In this document: positions 1-9,999 of the stretch, piece by piece
How the letters are laid out: each line of letters opens with the position of its first letter
Numbering within the stretch: the first letter of the stretch is position 1
From: Henckelia pumila
Taxonomy: Eukaryota > Streptophyta > Magnoliopsida > Lamiales > Gesneriaceae
Assembly (NCBI RefSeq): GCF_033568475.1
Contig: NC_133121.1
Coordinates: 130,790,375 to 130,854,374, forward strand
Direction of reading: 5' to 3'
DNA: 64,000 nt
Notes under the pieces: model-generated
Databases searched by the model: none
Told to the model about the DNA's origin: nothing
What the model saw: only the letters and a program-made list of their open reading frames with translations
Made by a program: the position numbers and the translations under genes

Positions 1-2053
1 TTGTGTATTACTATTTTATAATATCAAGCAGATCATCTTTTTTCATCGTCAATCAAGCGATCTTATAGATCTTTCAAACATTCAATCAACATACGATGAA
101 ACATATGATTTGGATATACATCAATGGTCTCCACAAACTGTTATATCTTGCTTTATAGATATCAATAAATCTTTTTACGTACTTCAGGTACGATAGTGAT
201 ACGAGATATCGATGTACGTTTAGTACAATACTTGATTATGACGTATATCTCAATAGTTTGTGCCAAATTCATATCTCGCTTCATACGGGATGACATATTC
301 TTCCTTGAAGAATTAAACTACAGTGTATCAACTGTGTTCATTGGCACTGTCACATCCACTTAAAAGAATGGACCACATTAATTAGACAATTGTCATAATT
401 GTCTTTCCTTGAACAAAATAATATAAATAATATATTATATTAAAATAATTAAAATTGTGAAATCGAACGTACCTTTTAAAATTCTTGTATACACCAAGTA
501 GATCTTTTACCTTCAACAATGACATTCAATCTATAACAAATGTCATCTCACATTAAATTTATGTTCCTACATGTAAGATAATAACATGTGATAAAAATAT
601 TCTATCATTTATTTAAAAAATGATTGCATAATCAAATGATTGAAAAAATTCAAAATTTATATCCACAGTCAAAATTGAGGAATTTAAAATCCATAATCAA
701 AATTTTACGGAATAAAGATGTAACAACCCAATATATACTTAAAATATAAAATTTTTCAAATCAGAAAATTTATCACCAAATTGCATAATCAATATGTCAT
801 GCAATATATTGACTAATAGATTCACAAAATTTTTAGTTCTTATTTTATATCTTCAAAATAATTTATGTGAATCAAAACACATGTTAGATTTTTTTTTTTT
901 TTTTAGTTTAAACATAAATAAAAACTCAATTTGTCAAAATAAATTAGTTCAATAAATAAATAAAATGGCTTGAAGTTAGTCATATATTAACCCATTAATA
1001 TCATCATGCATAAGCTACCATCAATCTATCGTCGTCGTTGCCCAATATAGATGATGATCCAATTCATTGGGTTTAACGTTTATTTTTCTTTTTCGATTAA
1101 TAGTGTTGCGATCTTACTATCGCACATTCATAATCGTCAATCAATAGCCTATGCAGTTCATCATTGAACATCAAGTCGCTATTCATAAAAATAGTGACAA
1201 ATAATATAGCATGCTTCTTCTAGAGCATTAAAAACAAATATATGATTTGAATCGATATCAAGTCAATATCTTTTGATATATATATCACATACATATTTAA
1301 TAATCTTTTCTTATGGATATTGACAATTTTAGATCATATATCGATATTCTTTGAGAAATTGTACCAAATTTCTCAATTAATAAGATCTCAACAACCAAAA
1401 GGGCATTACATTATATTCTTCGAGAATATTTCCAAATTTTGGATTTTATATTAATATTCTTCAAGAATATTATCAAATCTTGTATCTTTTTTATCAATAT
1501 TTCAATATTGATATATTATGACATGAGAACAATTTCTTCAATGATATTTATAGATATTTGATATCATATCAGATATCAATCATGATTTTTTCACTTTCTC
1601 AATATACGAAATCATATATCTCATCTTTATCATGAATATATTCAGATTCTTAATATATTATATTATAACTAGGAATCTCTTTAGATTCTCAATATATTTG
1701 ACTTATGTCAGATCTTAATCTTGAATATCTCAATATTCAGTATATTATATCATGAATTCATGAATATCTTTTCAAATATCAAAATTGTAAGCATGAATCT
1801 CTCAAAATTCTCAATTCATTATATCATGATCATGAATTTCTTCGAATTCTCAATATAAAATTATGTTGTGCTACTTTATAGCCATCAACATATTCATGAT
1901 ATTTCATGGGTACCAATATATCAATTATTTCATTGTGCTACTTCTAGAGCACCAATGAACATCTCTCATAAAATCGATTGTGCTATTCCAATAGCATCAA
2001 TAAAATGAGAATTATTTTCATTCTCAGTTGGTTACAACATCGTGCTGATAACG
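1..2053 (-). mobile_element. Interior of a Copia-like LTR element, no coding capacity seen
   Basis: AT-rich sequence lying inside the LTR at 2054-2280 when read on the minus strand. Next to the LTR (2041-2053) is a primer-binding-site-like motif, CGTTATCAGCACG on the minus strand. The same motif stands next to the 5' LTR of the Copia element ending at 40475. No reading frame of note exists, and short phrases such as tctcaatat and catgaat recur. This is either a long untranslated leader or the body of a non-autonomous element. It is treated as a fossil; the far end lies outside the window. Confidence 0.55.
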
Positions 2054-2280
2054 TATTATAAATCATAAATGAATAAGAGAGATGAATAGAGAGAATTCAT
2101 GAGAGAAGAGAGAATCATATGAGTCAATACTCAGGTACAAATTTTATTGAACTCAATCACCCCTATTTATAGGGAAAAATTACAAGATACAAATCTGTAC
2201 AAATATTATCTTTACATATTTATCTTGATCACATATCTTTAATAAGATAATCATCTATAAATAATAATATATTTATAACA
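2054..2280 (-). repeat. Putative 5' LTR of a minus-strand Copia-like element
   Basis: On the minus strand the segment opens with TGTTATAAATAT. It holds a TATA-box-like CCTATAAATAGGGG near 2155-2170 and ends directly against the primer-binding-like motif at 2041-2053. Its length of about 227 bp and its TATA layout match the LTRs at 22866-23167 and 40201-40475 in design, though not in sequence. The partner LTR would lie left of the window, so the target duplication cannot be checked. Confidence 0.5.
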
Positions 2281-2340
2281 AATTCAATAATTATTTAAAG
2301 TACTATAATATAACAAAATGGATTAAATAGATGCTAGAAT

Positions 2341-2514
2341 TAGAGGTGTCAAAACGGGACGGGACGGGCCGGTCCACCTTTTAGGCGGGTTGAAAAAACA
2401 TCAATTCAACCACATATTTTAGGTGACGGGACAGGCCAATCCAGCGGGTCTACGTGTAATTTGGCGGGTTTTGGTGGGCCAACCCGATGGATCTAACCCA
2501 TTTTGACACCTCTA
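2341..2514. mobile_element. hAT-type MITE with 8-bp target duplication
   Basis: A 174-bp element whose ends are perfect 14-bp inverted repeats (TAGAGGTGTCAAAA). It is flanked by identical 8-bp copies of GCTAGAAT at 2333-2340 and 2515-2522. The TAGRGGTGT ends and 8-bp duplication are the standard signature of non-autonomous hAT elements. The interior is richer in GGC and GGG than the flanks and has no coding potential. The perfect target duplication suggests a fairly young insertion. Confidence 0.88.
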
Positions 2515-2522
2515 GCTAGAAT

Positions 2523-3790
2523 TGGTTTGAATGTGATGCCCTCATGCTTGGTCCAATGCTACAATATTTTGGTTTATTTCACGTTATCAGATTAAAATCT
2601 GGGCTTCAATCATATAAACTCGACCGCAACCAAATGAACGTACGGAGTCTAAAATTTGAGATTCCACATGATTAAAAAAAGTAGTTATTTTGTGAGATAA
2701 TCTCATAGATATTTATTCGTGAGACGAATCAACTCTACCATATTTATATTAAAAAATAATACTTTCGACATAAAAGTAATATTTTTTCATATCTGAGTAG
2801 GGATAGAGCCAGGATATTATATTCGGGTGAGCTGAATTTGATACAAATTATAAACTTTTAGTATAAATATAACATATCAAGATTAATATATATAATAAAT
2901 TAAATATATCGTAACATATATATTTAAATATTAAATGCTAAACAAATAAATAAAAAAACAATTTTTAGTAAGCTAGTTTTTTGAAGTATTTTTGTATGTT
3001 TTTAACAATCATATAATAACATATCTATAGTTGGACTAATATTTAAGCCAACTGTTATTTTTTTGAAAAATCCTTGAGTCAATTTGGATCGATTAATATC
3101 GATATATTATTTTGAAAAATATAGCATAATTAAGTAATAAATCCATTGTCATTGTATATACATTTCAAATCCAACCACCTATATTTACATTAAATCCAAT
3201 ACTTATATTCAAATTAAGCCCAACCCAACACATATAAAAAATTAACCAATAGATTTTGTACCAGTCCATGTATGTGAGACAAATAAGAGATCTATCTCAC
3301 AAAATCGATCCATAAAATTGTTTTACATAAATTTTTGTGTTAAATAAATGATATATCTAACATTAAATCATTATTATTATAGATTTGTTTTGGGTATAGT
3401 AAATTATAAGCAATCCTTTAAAAATTCTGAGCTGATTTTACGTAAGTTATAATTTTCCAGGAGAAATTGTAATATTGTATTTTATGTTTTTTTTTTAAAA
3501 TTTTGATCTTTTATTATTTTATATTGTCAAAATGGGTCTTACATATTTTATTAGTGTTTGCCATTAATGAAAATAATATTCATAATCGTTTATTTTTAGA
3601 GGTTGCAAACACTACCGAATTTTTGGACGATTTTAATATCTATCTCTTAAAATTTTTTTTAAAAAATGCCAATGTTTAATAAGTTTAACCGCATAAATTG
3701 AATAATAAAATGGGGGAAAATGCAAGTCGAGACCAAAAAAAGATAAATTTGCCAAATTATTCCCGCTGGGTTGACGTATAACAATTCAAA
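2523..3790. other. AT-rich intergenic stretch, old repeat scraps
   Basis: No gene is seen. Two phrases built on 'gtgagac...' (near 2720-2790 and 3270-3310) resemble a dispersed plant repeat often found in intergenic DNA. Neither boundary nor target duplication could be found, so no element is claimed. Upstream control DNA of the trihelix gene is presumably at the right end, but no convincing TATA box was picked out. Confidence 0.4.
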
Positions 3791-4066
3791 AGAATAGATG
3801 ACAGCTCCTCCGATCCGCTCCATGAAGGCCAAAATGTTACGATCCCGCCGCCTTACGCGGCCAAGGAGGCGGGCTCAGACATTAGCCCAAACCAAAAATT
3901 CCAAATCACGCGCCTTCACCCGCCTCCCTAAGCGGTGGCCACTCATCTTTCTAGATCCTCCCACTCAGCCCGCCTGCCGCCCCTTTAACAACCCTACCCC
4001 ACCCATTCCATTCATTATGCCACACAACTACCTCCTCTCTCCACCACCGTCTCCCAGATCTCAACC

Positions 4067-5065
4067 ATGACCACCACCATCGTCTCCAATTCTTCCGACG
4101 ATAACATCCCCACTGCCACCTTGGCTCTCCCTTCCGCCTCTCGCCGCCTTCCGCCGCCGTGCTGGTCCCCCGAGGAAACAAGCGTCCTCATCGAGGCTTA
4201 CCAAGAGAAATGGTACTCCTTACGCCGGGGAAACCTCCGGGCCAATCACTGGCAGGAAGTGGCCGACGAAGTCGCGTCGCGTTTTCATTCGAGTCCTCCC
4301 AAGACCGCCGTTCAGTGCCGCCACAAGATGGAGAAGCTGCGCAAGAGATATCGAGCCGAGATCCAGAGAGCCGCCGCGCACGGCGGCGTCCGCGGATTCC
4401 CCTCATCGTGGGCGCACTTTCAGAGCATGCACGCCATGGAAAAGGGGCCTAACAACCGCCCTTCTCCTCCTTCTACAGATGATGATGAAGAAGAAAGTGA
4501 CCACAAGAACAGCATCAAGCGCATCCACAATTTGTATGGCAATCAGATGGATAGTTTCGGTACTCAAGCGCCTGTTAGTAATGGGGCAGCATCTGGGTTT
4601 CGGATCAAGATCCCTGGGATGGTAAGTGCAGGGCCAGCCGAGACGAAGGTGCATGGTTGCCACAACGAAATTGGTGGTCAAAATCATTACAACCGTAACC
4701 CTAGATTTATCAATTCTGTTAACAGTGGATACGGAACCACCCATAGGAGAGATGGATACTTCGGGCAGAACGAAATGGGAAAGAGGGTTTCTGAGATTTC
4801 AAAAGGGGACTCCGGTGTGAGCGAGGTGGTTGAGGCGATACATGCGTTAGGGGAGGGGTTTATGAGAACTGAGAAGGTGAAGATGGATATGGCGCGACAA
4901 GTGGAGGAGATGCGAATGGAGATGGAGTTGAAGAGGACCGAAATGATTCTTGAATCGCAGCAGAGGATTGTGGAAGCATTTGCTAATACAATTTCTGAGA
5001 GAACTACCAAGAAAGCAAAAAGAGTGTCGACTCCCCAGTGCTCGAATGGAGTTGGAGCTAGATGA
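4067..5065 (+). CDS. Trihelix (SIP1-type) transcription factor
   Basis: An intact single-exon gene of 332 residues. Residues about 31-105 form a trihelix/Myb-SANT-like DNA-binding domain. It has the opening CWSPEET, tryptophans at 33 and 62, and a third-helix stretch (KTAVQCRHKMEKLRKRY, residues 79-95), followed by the family's GFPSSWAHF phrase. Residues about 135-245 are low-complexity and acidic. Residues about 245-315 form a long charged helix that is probably a coiled coil for dimerisation, as in the SIP1/ASIL/ENAP group of trihelix proteins. Members of this group are nuclear and often repress or modulate gene expression; the specific role here is inferred from family only. The coding sequence is GC-rich at its 5' half, unlike its surroundings. 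The start at 4067 is preferred because the domain begins 30 codons later and the next in-frame ATG is inside the domain. A different-frame 90-codon reading frame (3798-4070) ends across this ATG. Confidence 0.92.
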   Translation: MTTTIVSNSSDDNIPTATLALPSASRRLPPPCWSPEETSVLIEAYQEKWYSLRRGNLRANHWQEVADEVASRFHSSPPKTAVQCRHKMEKLRKRYRAEIQRAAAHGGVRGFPSSWAHFQSMHAMEKGPNNRPSPPSTDDDEEESDHKNSIKRIHNLYGNQMDSFGTQAPVSNGAASGFRIKIPGMVSAGPAETKVHGCHNEIGGQNHYNRNPRFINSVNSGYGTTHRRDGYFGQNEMGKRVSEISKGDSGVSEVVEAIHALGEGFMRTEKVKMDMARQVEEMRMEMELKRTEMILESQQRIVEAFANTISERTTKKAKRVSTPQCSNGVGAR

Positions 5066-6500
5066 TGAGTTGCTTCTGTAATGGTAAAGATTACAAACCC
5101 TTTTTCCCCTGTAGATTGGGATTTTTGAAATGTAAATTAGTGAATCGTGACATCTGTTACTTAGAAGTTGGATTTTTTCTTTTGCTAATCGGTTAGAAGT
5201 TATTCATTTTCCATGCTCTTTACTTGTAAACTCCAGCTTCAGGGATTCATAAGTTGATTACTTATTGGTTCTTGCTTGTTCTTGAGTTAAATGTGGCTTA
5301 ACCTTAACCTTGCATTGTGTTGACAATTTTGCTGAAGGCCATATTCTCATTGACAATGTAATTGGAAGCTTTACATGGATGGATGAATTGCATCGAAACT
5401 TTGCTTATAAACATAAACTTATACAATTGGTAGTGTGTTGAACACTTCACCTTGTGCGAGTTGGTGGCGTCTTTATGCATTTTTGTCTGTTAAATAAGGC
5501 ACTATCAAGCATTTGTGAGAGAATTGGAAGAAGCATGTTTCAGGAAAATGGAAAATGTGGTGTAATTACCCGAGTTTTAATGGTTTGCGAGTTTGGGAAG
5601 AGTCAAGTATTTGAATTTGCAACTTAAGAGGAGGCCCTAAGAAATGTGTAGGTGTTCGATCAATCACTACAAACTTTAGATTACGGACTTGTAAAGTCTC
5701 TGGTTTGCTGCATGCTACAGATTATATGTGCGGCTTTTAACCAGGTGGTCTTTAAGTTTTGAGCATTCATATGTCTTGAATCTTGATCTTGAATGTTTAT
5801 TGTTCTCTGCAAATCAATTGTTATTTCTAATGAGATTTAAAATTATGTTGTACAGATAGCAGAGATTATAGAGTTGATGGGTCTAGAATCTCACCAGCGG
5901 AGTGCACAACCTATCTTGCTTGTCTCTACCTTGCATCTGAACTATGGTTTTGCAAGAACCATTTTTATCCGTCGAGTAACATTATATTATAAGAAGTTCA
6001 AGAATGATTGGATAGCAACGAAAGGTTTCCAGCACGCAACTCAGGTGGATGTAAATTCTGGATCAAGAGTCGGAGTCTGAAAATCTCGACCAAACTTGGT
6101 CTTCTATTTTAATAGTTTTAGTTTCATGGCTTACTAACCAACAATGTTCAAGGCCTACCTTCACTTGTTTTGCCCACTGTTTTCGGATTTATTAATTTAA
6201 TTTCAGTACTGATTATTGTCCAACATGATTCTCATGTAATGTGTTACTAACGGTAGATCAGTTTGAGTGGAAAGTTGTTTTTACCATTAATTATTTTTTT
6301 ATGTATCTGTTCCTAATTTTGTGTTCAAATTCGAAACTTGACCCGACGGAATGGTCGAGCAATCTTAAAACAAAAGCGTGGTGTCAATAAGCAATAACAT
6401 AACACAGAGAATGTAAACAAATGCAAATTAAGCCTTTTTGTAATAAAATCGGAGAATATTAGGGGAAAAAATATGGAATATAATTAATGAGAAATTTAAT
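5066..6500. other. 3' untranslated and intergenic region after the trihelix gene
   Basis: The trihelix 3' untranslated region begins here. Repeated T-rich and TGTA phrases within about 150 bp suggest polyadenylation there. Further right the sequence looks like transcribed non-coding DNA with no domain. The longest open stretch, 5874-6080, codes for nothing recognisable and is not called a gene. Confidence 0.4.
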
Positions 6501-6519
6501 AAAAACTAAAGAGTTTTTT

Positions 6520-6525
6520 AAAAAA
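6520..6525 (-). terminator. RNA polymerase III terminator of tRNA-Trp
   Basis: A run of six T on the minus strand lies about 25 nt beyond the tRNA 3' end, the usual stop signal for polymerase III. Confidence 0.7.
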
Positions 6526-6550
6526 GGATCTGATATATGGTTACAGGATT

Positions 6551-6622
6551 TGAACCCGACGTGAATCGAACACGCAACCTTCTGATCTGGAGTCAGACGC
6601 GCTACCATTGCGCCACGGATCC
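6551..6622 (-). tRNA. tRNA-Trp (anticodon CCA)
   Basis: Read on the minus strand, the 72 nt fold into a full cloverleaf. The acceptor stem is GGATCCG/CGGGTTC with discriminator A, the D arm is GCGC/GCGC, and the anticodon stem is TCTGA/TCAGA around the loop CTCCAGA, giving anticodon CCA. The T arm is GCGTG/CACGT around TTCGATT. The internal A box (TGGCGCAATGG) and B box (GTTCGATTC) for RNA polymerase III are intact. There is no intron, and CCA is not encoded, as expected for a nuclear plant tRNA. Confidence 0.97.
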
Positions 6623-7065
6623 TTTACATGCTTATGGATGCATGTTTATTTAAATTATACGTTTATAACCTTCTATTGTTATATGCGGTTTTCTTTAGCT
6701 CATCTTCCCACACCAATTCCAAATCACCTGTCTGCTAACATTCCGATATATGATTCGTAATAGATTCATTATTAGACTTTATGTATTTTAATTCATATTT
6801 TCACTATTATAATCTAAAATAAATTGAATATATATTTAAAAAAATGAGATACTGTAATAAATGCTTACGATTATTTTAAATAATCATTAAGTTCTGCTCT
6901 TTAAAATAAGAGATAAATTAAGTTTAAATAACGAATATATATTTTTTTTTTTTGAAAAAAATAACGAATATATTTTAGGTCAAATAAAAAACAATTCCAC
7001 TATTCATACCATAATTAATTACTCTCCACGAGTCAAACACTTATTATTAGGTAATAGTATCAATA
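6623..7065. other. AT-rich intergenic stretch
   Basis: Holds the 5' flank of the tRNA gene (on its right side) and otherwise nothing I can identify; poly-T and poly-A runs are common. Confidence 0.4.
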
Positions 7066-7073
7066 CGGTAGTC

Positions 7074-7552
7074 TAGGGGTGTTATCGAGTCGAGCCGAGC
7101 TCGAGCTCGGTTGTAGTTCGAGTACTCGAGCTCGAACTTTTATATTATATATATATAAAAATTAAAAATATATTAATAAATAAATAAATATAATATAATA
7201 TTATATATATTATAAAATAAATAAATATATAAATATAATAAATAAAATAAATTAAATTAAATATTATAAATAAATATATAAATATTATAAATAAATTAAT
7301 ATATAAATATAATATTATATTATATATATTATATTTATATTTATATATATTTATATTATTTTTTAATATATATATATGTGGCTTATCGAGTAGCTCGCGA
7401 GCTACTCGATCATATAGTTTCAAAACTCGTCTCGAGGTCGATTGTATGCTCGAGCTACTCGAGCTCGAGCACGGTCAAATCAAACTCGAGTCGAGCTTTG
7501 ACCGAGCTACTCGTGAGTTGCTCACGAGTAGCTCGGCTCGTTTACATTCCTA
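7074..7552. mobile_element. hAT-type MITE with an expanded TA-rich core
   Basis: A 479-bp element flanked by identical 8-bp copies of CGGTAGTC (7066-7073, 7553-7560). The ends are imperfect inverted repeats (TAGGGGTGTTA and, read inward, TAGGAATGTAAA). The arms consist of many interlocking GAGCTCGAG/CGAGCTACTCG phrases that can fold back on themselves. Between the arms lies about 235 bp of almost pure A and T (7139-7376). A shorter relative without this core is at 59125-59294. No coding. Confidence 0.85.
7139..7376. repeat. TA-rich low-complexity core inside the MITE
   Basis: Nearly pure A/T sequence made of short tata, taaa and aata units between the two GC-richer arms of the MITE. It is absent from the sister copy at 59125, so it grew or was inserted after the family arose. 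Confidence 0.8.
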
Positions 7553-7656
7553 CGGTAGTCTATGTGAAAATTTTGAGTGCATTAAATAATTTTTTGTTAT
7601 ATTTAAAGAGAAAGTAATATTTTTTAATTTTTTTTAAAAAAAGTAACATGAGAGAT

Positions 7657-7775
7657 GATAATTATTAATAATAAATAATAAATTTATTGAACTATAAAAA
7701 TAGTGATGATTTTTGATAATTATTAATAATAAATAATAAATTTATTGAACTATAAAAAATAGTGATGATTTTTTG
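7657..7775. repeat. Tandem duplication, 58-bp period
   Basis: Two adjacent near-identical copies of a 58-bp unit beginning gataattattaataat (starts 7657 and 7715), differing mainly by A- and T-run length. It sits just left of the MULE, in what would have been the promoter side of the CK2 beta gene before that insertion. Confidence 0.8.
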
Positions 7776-7919
7776 TTTATATATTAAAATAACCAATTAA
7801 TTATCTCTTATTTATTGAAATATAAAAATAAAGATATTTTTGTTTGCATTGTACAGAACATGTACGGGTGCAATTGTAATTAACAAACACTGAGGAGGGA
7901 AAAAGAAATAGAAAGAAAA

Positions 7920-8052
7920 GAGAAAAATCCCGATTTAGTCCCAAATATTTTGGGTCTTGCCCGGTTTAGTCCCAAATACATTTAATGGGCCGATTTAGTC
8001 CCAAACATTTTACTTTTTTTCCCAATTCACTTTTCCGTCCATTTAACTGTTA
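7920..8052 (+). repeat. Left terminal inverted repeat of the MULE
   Basis: Starts GAGAAAAATC and carries three spaced copies of TTTAGTCCCAAA (near 7934, 7964 and 7994), repeated in mirror order in the right end. Repeated short motifs in MULE ends are the usual docking sites for transposase; that role here is inference. Confidence 0.9.
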
Positions 8053-8316
8053 AGATAAACGGGATAAACATTACACACACTTCATCTCCCAAATTTCTCC
8101 CCCAAATTTCATAAATTTCATCGGCCCTAAATTCTTCTACTGAAACCTACTTCTTCGCTGCTGTCAAATTCCTCATCAGCCACTGCCGCCGTAGCCCAGC
8201 TGCTGGCCACCACTCCTCATTCAAGGTTTTTTTTTGGAAACTCTTTTCTCTGTGTTTTAATTCTCCAAACAATCTGCTGTTTTTTTTCGATCTCTTCATT
8301 CAGATACAAACACAAG

Positions 8317-8356
<40 letters not shown>

Positions 8357-8788
8357 TTTGTATCTATGCATTACCGTAAGAGATGGGGGCTAAGACTTAA
8401 TCTTAAATTTTATTATTATTGAGCAGCAGATTTTGAGCATATAATAAACGTTTATATTATCTTATTTTTTAAAATTTGATTTTAGTATATTGTTTTTTGA
8501 ACATATTTATTGTGTAGAATTTTCAGGACGAGTAATGGAGTAATTATATAAGCATGTTACTGACGTATAATTATTTGGTGGTGTAGCATCTGTATTTGTG
8601 GAACGAACAATGATGATTATGTATAATTCAAAAATTTGTGGAACGAGGCAATGATTAGAATGCGATGTATTTTAATTTTTTTTTCCTTTTAGTGTCTTGT
8701 TTTGCTGTGCTCACGAAGTTTTTGAGTTCCGAATTCCGATAATAACTTTTTGTTTTTTTGTTTTGTTTTGATGCTTAAATGAAGAAGT

Positions 8789-9005
8789 AAGTTCCAGCTT
8801 CTTCCTCCACGCCTAGTTTCAAAGAAAGGTTGCACGCTACTTCCAGTGCAAGTGCAAGTGCAAGTAGAGAATCTACTCAAGCTGAAAATTTAGCCAAGTT
8901 GAAAGATGTGCTGTCAAATTTAGCAAACGAGAACAACAAATGTGCAACGAGTTTTGAAGCAACGATGGAAGATATGAAGAAAAAAATTGAATATTTGAAT
9001 CTATG
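8789..9005 (+). CDS. Possible second MULE reading frame (exon-like, coiled coil)
   Basis: About 71 codons open from just after a TAA near 8788 to the TGA at 9003-9005, on the strand opposite the transposase. No ATG opens it, so if real it is a last exon. The reading has a Ser/Ala repeat (SASASAS) followed by a charged helix with LKDVLSNLANENNK and EDMKKKIEYL, likely a short coiled coil. Plant MULEs sometimes carry a second gene or captured host fragments; I could not recognise a family. AT-rich introns could lie upstream, where the sequence from 8100 to 8227 is unusually C-rich and leader-like. Existence as a gene is uncertain. Confidence 0.3.
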
Positions 9006-9374
9006 AAAATTACTGGTTGATGATTAAATATCTTATGGAAATCTGAGATTTTAGACTTTATCATTGTAGAAGTTGATTTTATAATTGTTAAGGATATTGA
9101 AATATGTTGTTGGTCTTGTTTTGTAGTACAATATTATGTGTAAAAAAATTTCTGGAATTAAAATAACTTGTGTTGTTTTAGACTCATCCAATTACTATTT
9201 AGTAATATATTAAATATTTAGACACTGGACTTGAAACATGACATTCAGAAACCAAATTCAAATGTATTTGGAAGTTAACAAGATATAGCCAACTATTTTT
9301 TATATACAACCAGAAGAAAAGTTCATGTACAGCTGCTCTAACATCAACAATTTTCTAAGAATTATTCAAACAAA

Positions 9375-9725
9375 ATATATAAAATCACATTAATTTCCAA
9401 AACCAGAAGCACATTCATTTCAATAAAATCACTCATTTCCAGAACCTGAAAGCACATTCATTTAAATTCACATTCATTTCCAAAACTAGAAGCACATTAA
9501 TTTCCTGAACCAATAAAAAAAATCCAGAAGCACATTCATTTCCAGAACCAATCCTAAAAAAATTCCAGAAGCACATTAATTTCCAGAACCAATCCTAAAA
9601 AAATTTCTAGAAGCAAACTCATTTCATGAAAATCACATTCATTTTCAGAACCAATCCTAATAAAAAATATAACAGGATAACAGTCATGCACATAACCAAT
9701 CCTAAAAAAATTCCAGAAGCACACG
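9375..9725. repeat. Minisatellite-like degenerate repeat in the MULE
   Basis: About eight imperfect copies of a 35-45-bp phrase centred on ccagaagcacattcatttcc and aaccaatcctaaaaaa. A further copy stands alone at about 13205-13255, inside the other flank of the same element, so the repeat belongs to the transposon. Confidence 0.7.
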
Positions 9726-9999
9726 CTTCTAAAACCAATCCAAAAAATTCATATAAAATAAATAATGATTTAGTTAAACCTGTGAACATCATCTATAACA
9801 AAAAAAAATAGTGATAGAACAAGCAACTCATCCACCAAGTCCAACCAAAAACCAAAAAAAGATATTGATAGAACAAGTTCCTCAAAATTAGATAATTCAT
9901 ACACCAAGTCCAACCAAAGACAACAGTTTCTGTGTCAATTTGTTAAGGTTCAGCAGCCTAGGCAAATAGTCAAAATATGAAAACATATCCCCGAAAAAT

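Noticed and set aside
2640-3310. Dispersed repeat with gtgagac phrases
   Set aside because: The phrases look familiar from plant intergenic DNA, but no boundaries or target duplication could be drawn.
5874-6080. Small protein-coding gene of 68 codons
   Set aside because: No domain, no conserved phrase and no good start context; likely untranslated or intergenic DNA.
7145-7423. Hydrophobic 92-residue protein
   Set aside because: Pure artefact of the TA-rich core of a MITE (Ile/Tyr/Leu repeats from ATA/TAT codons).
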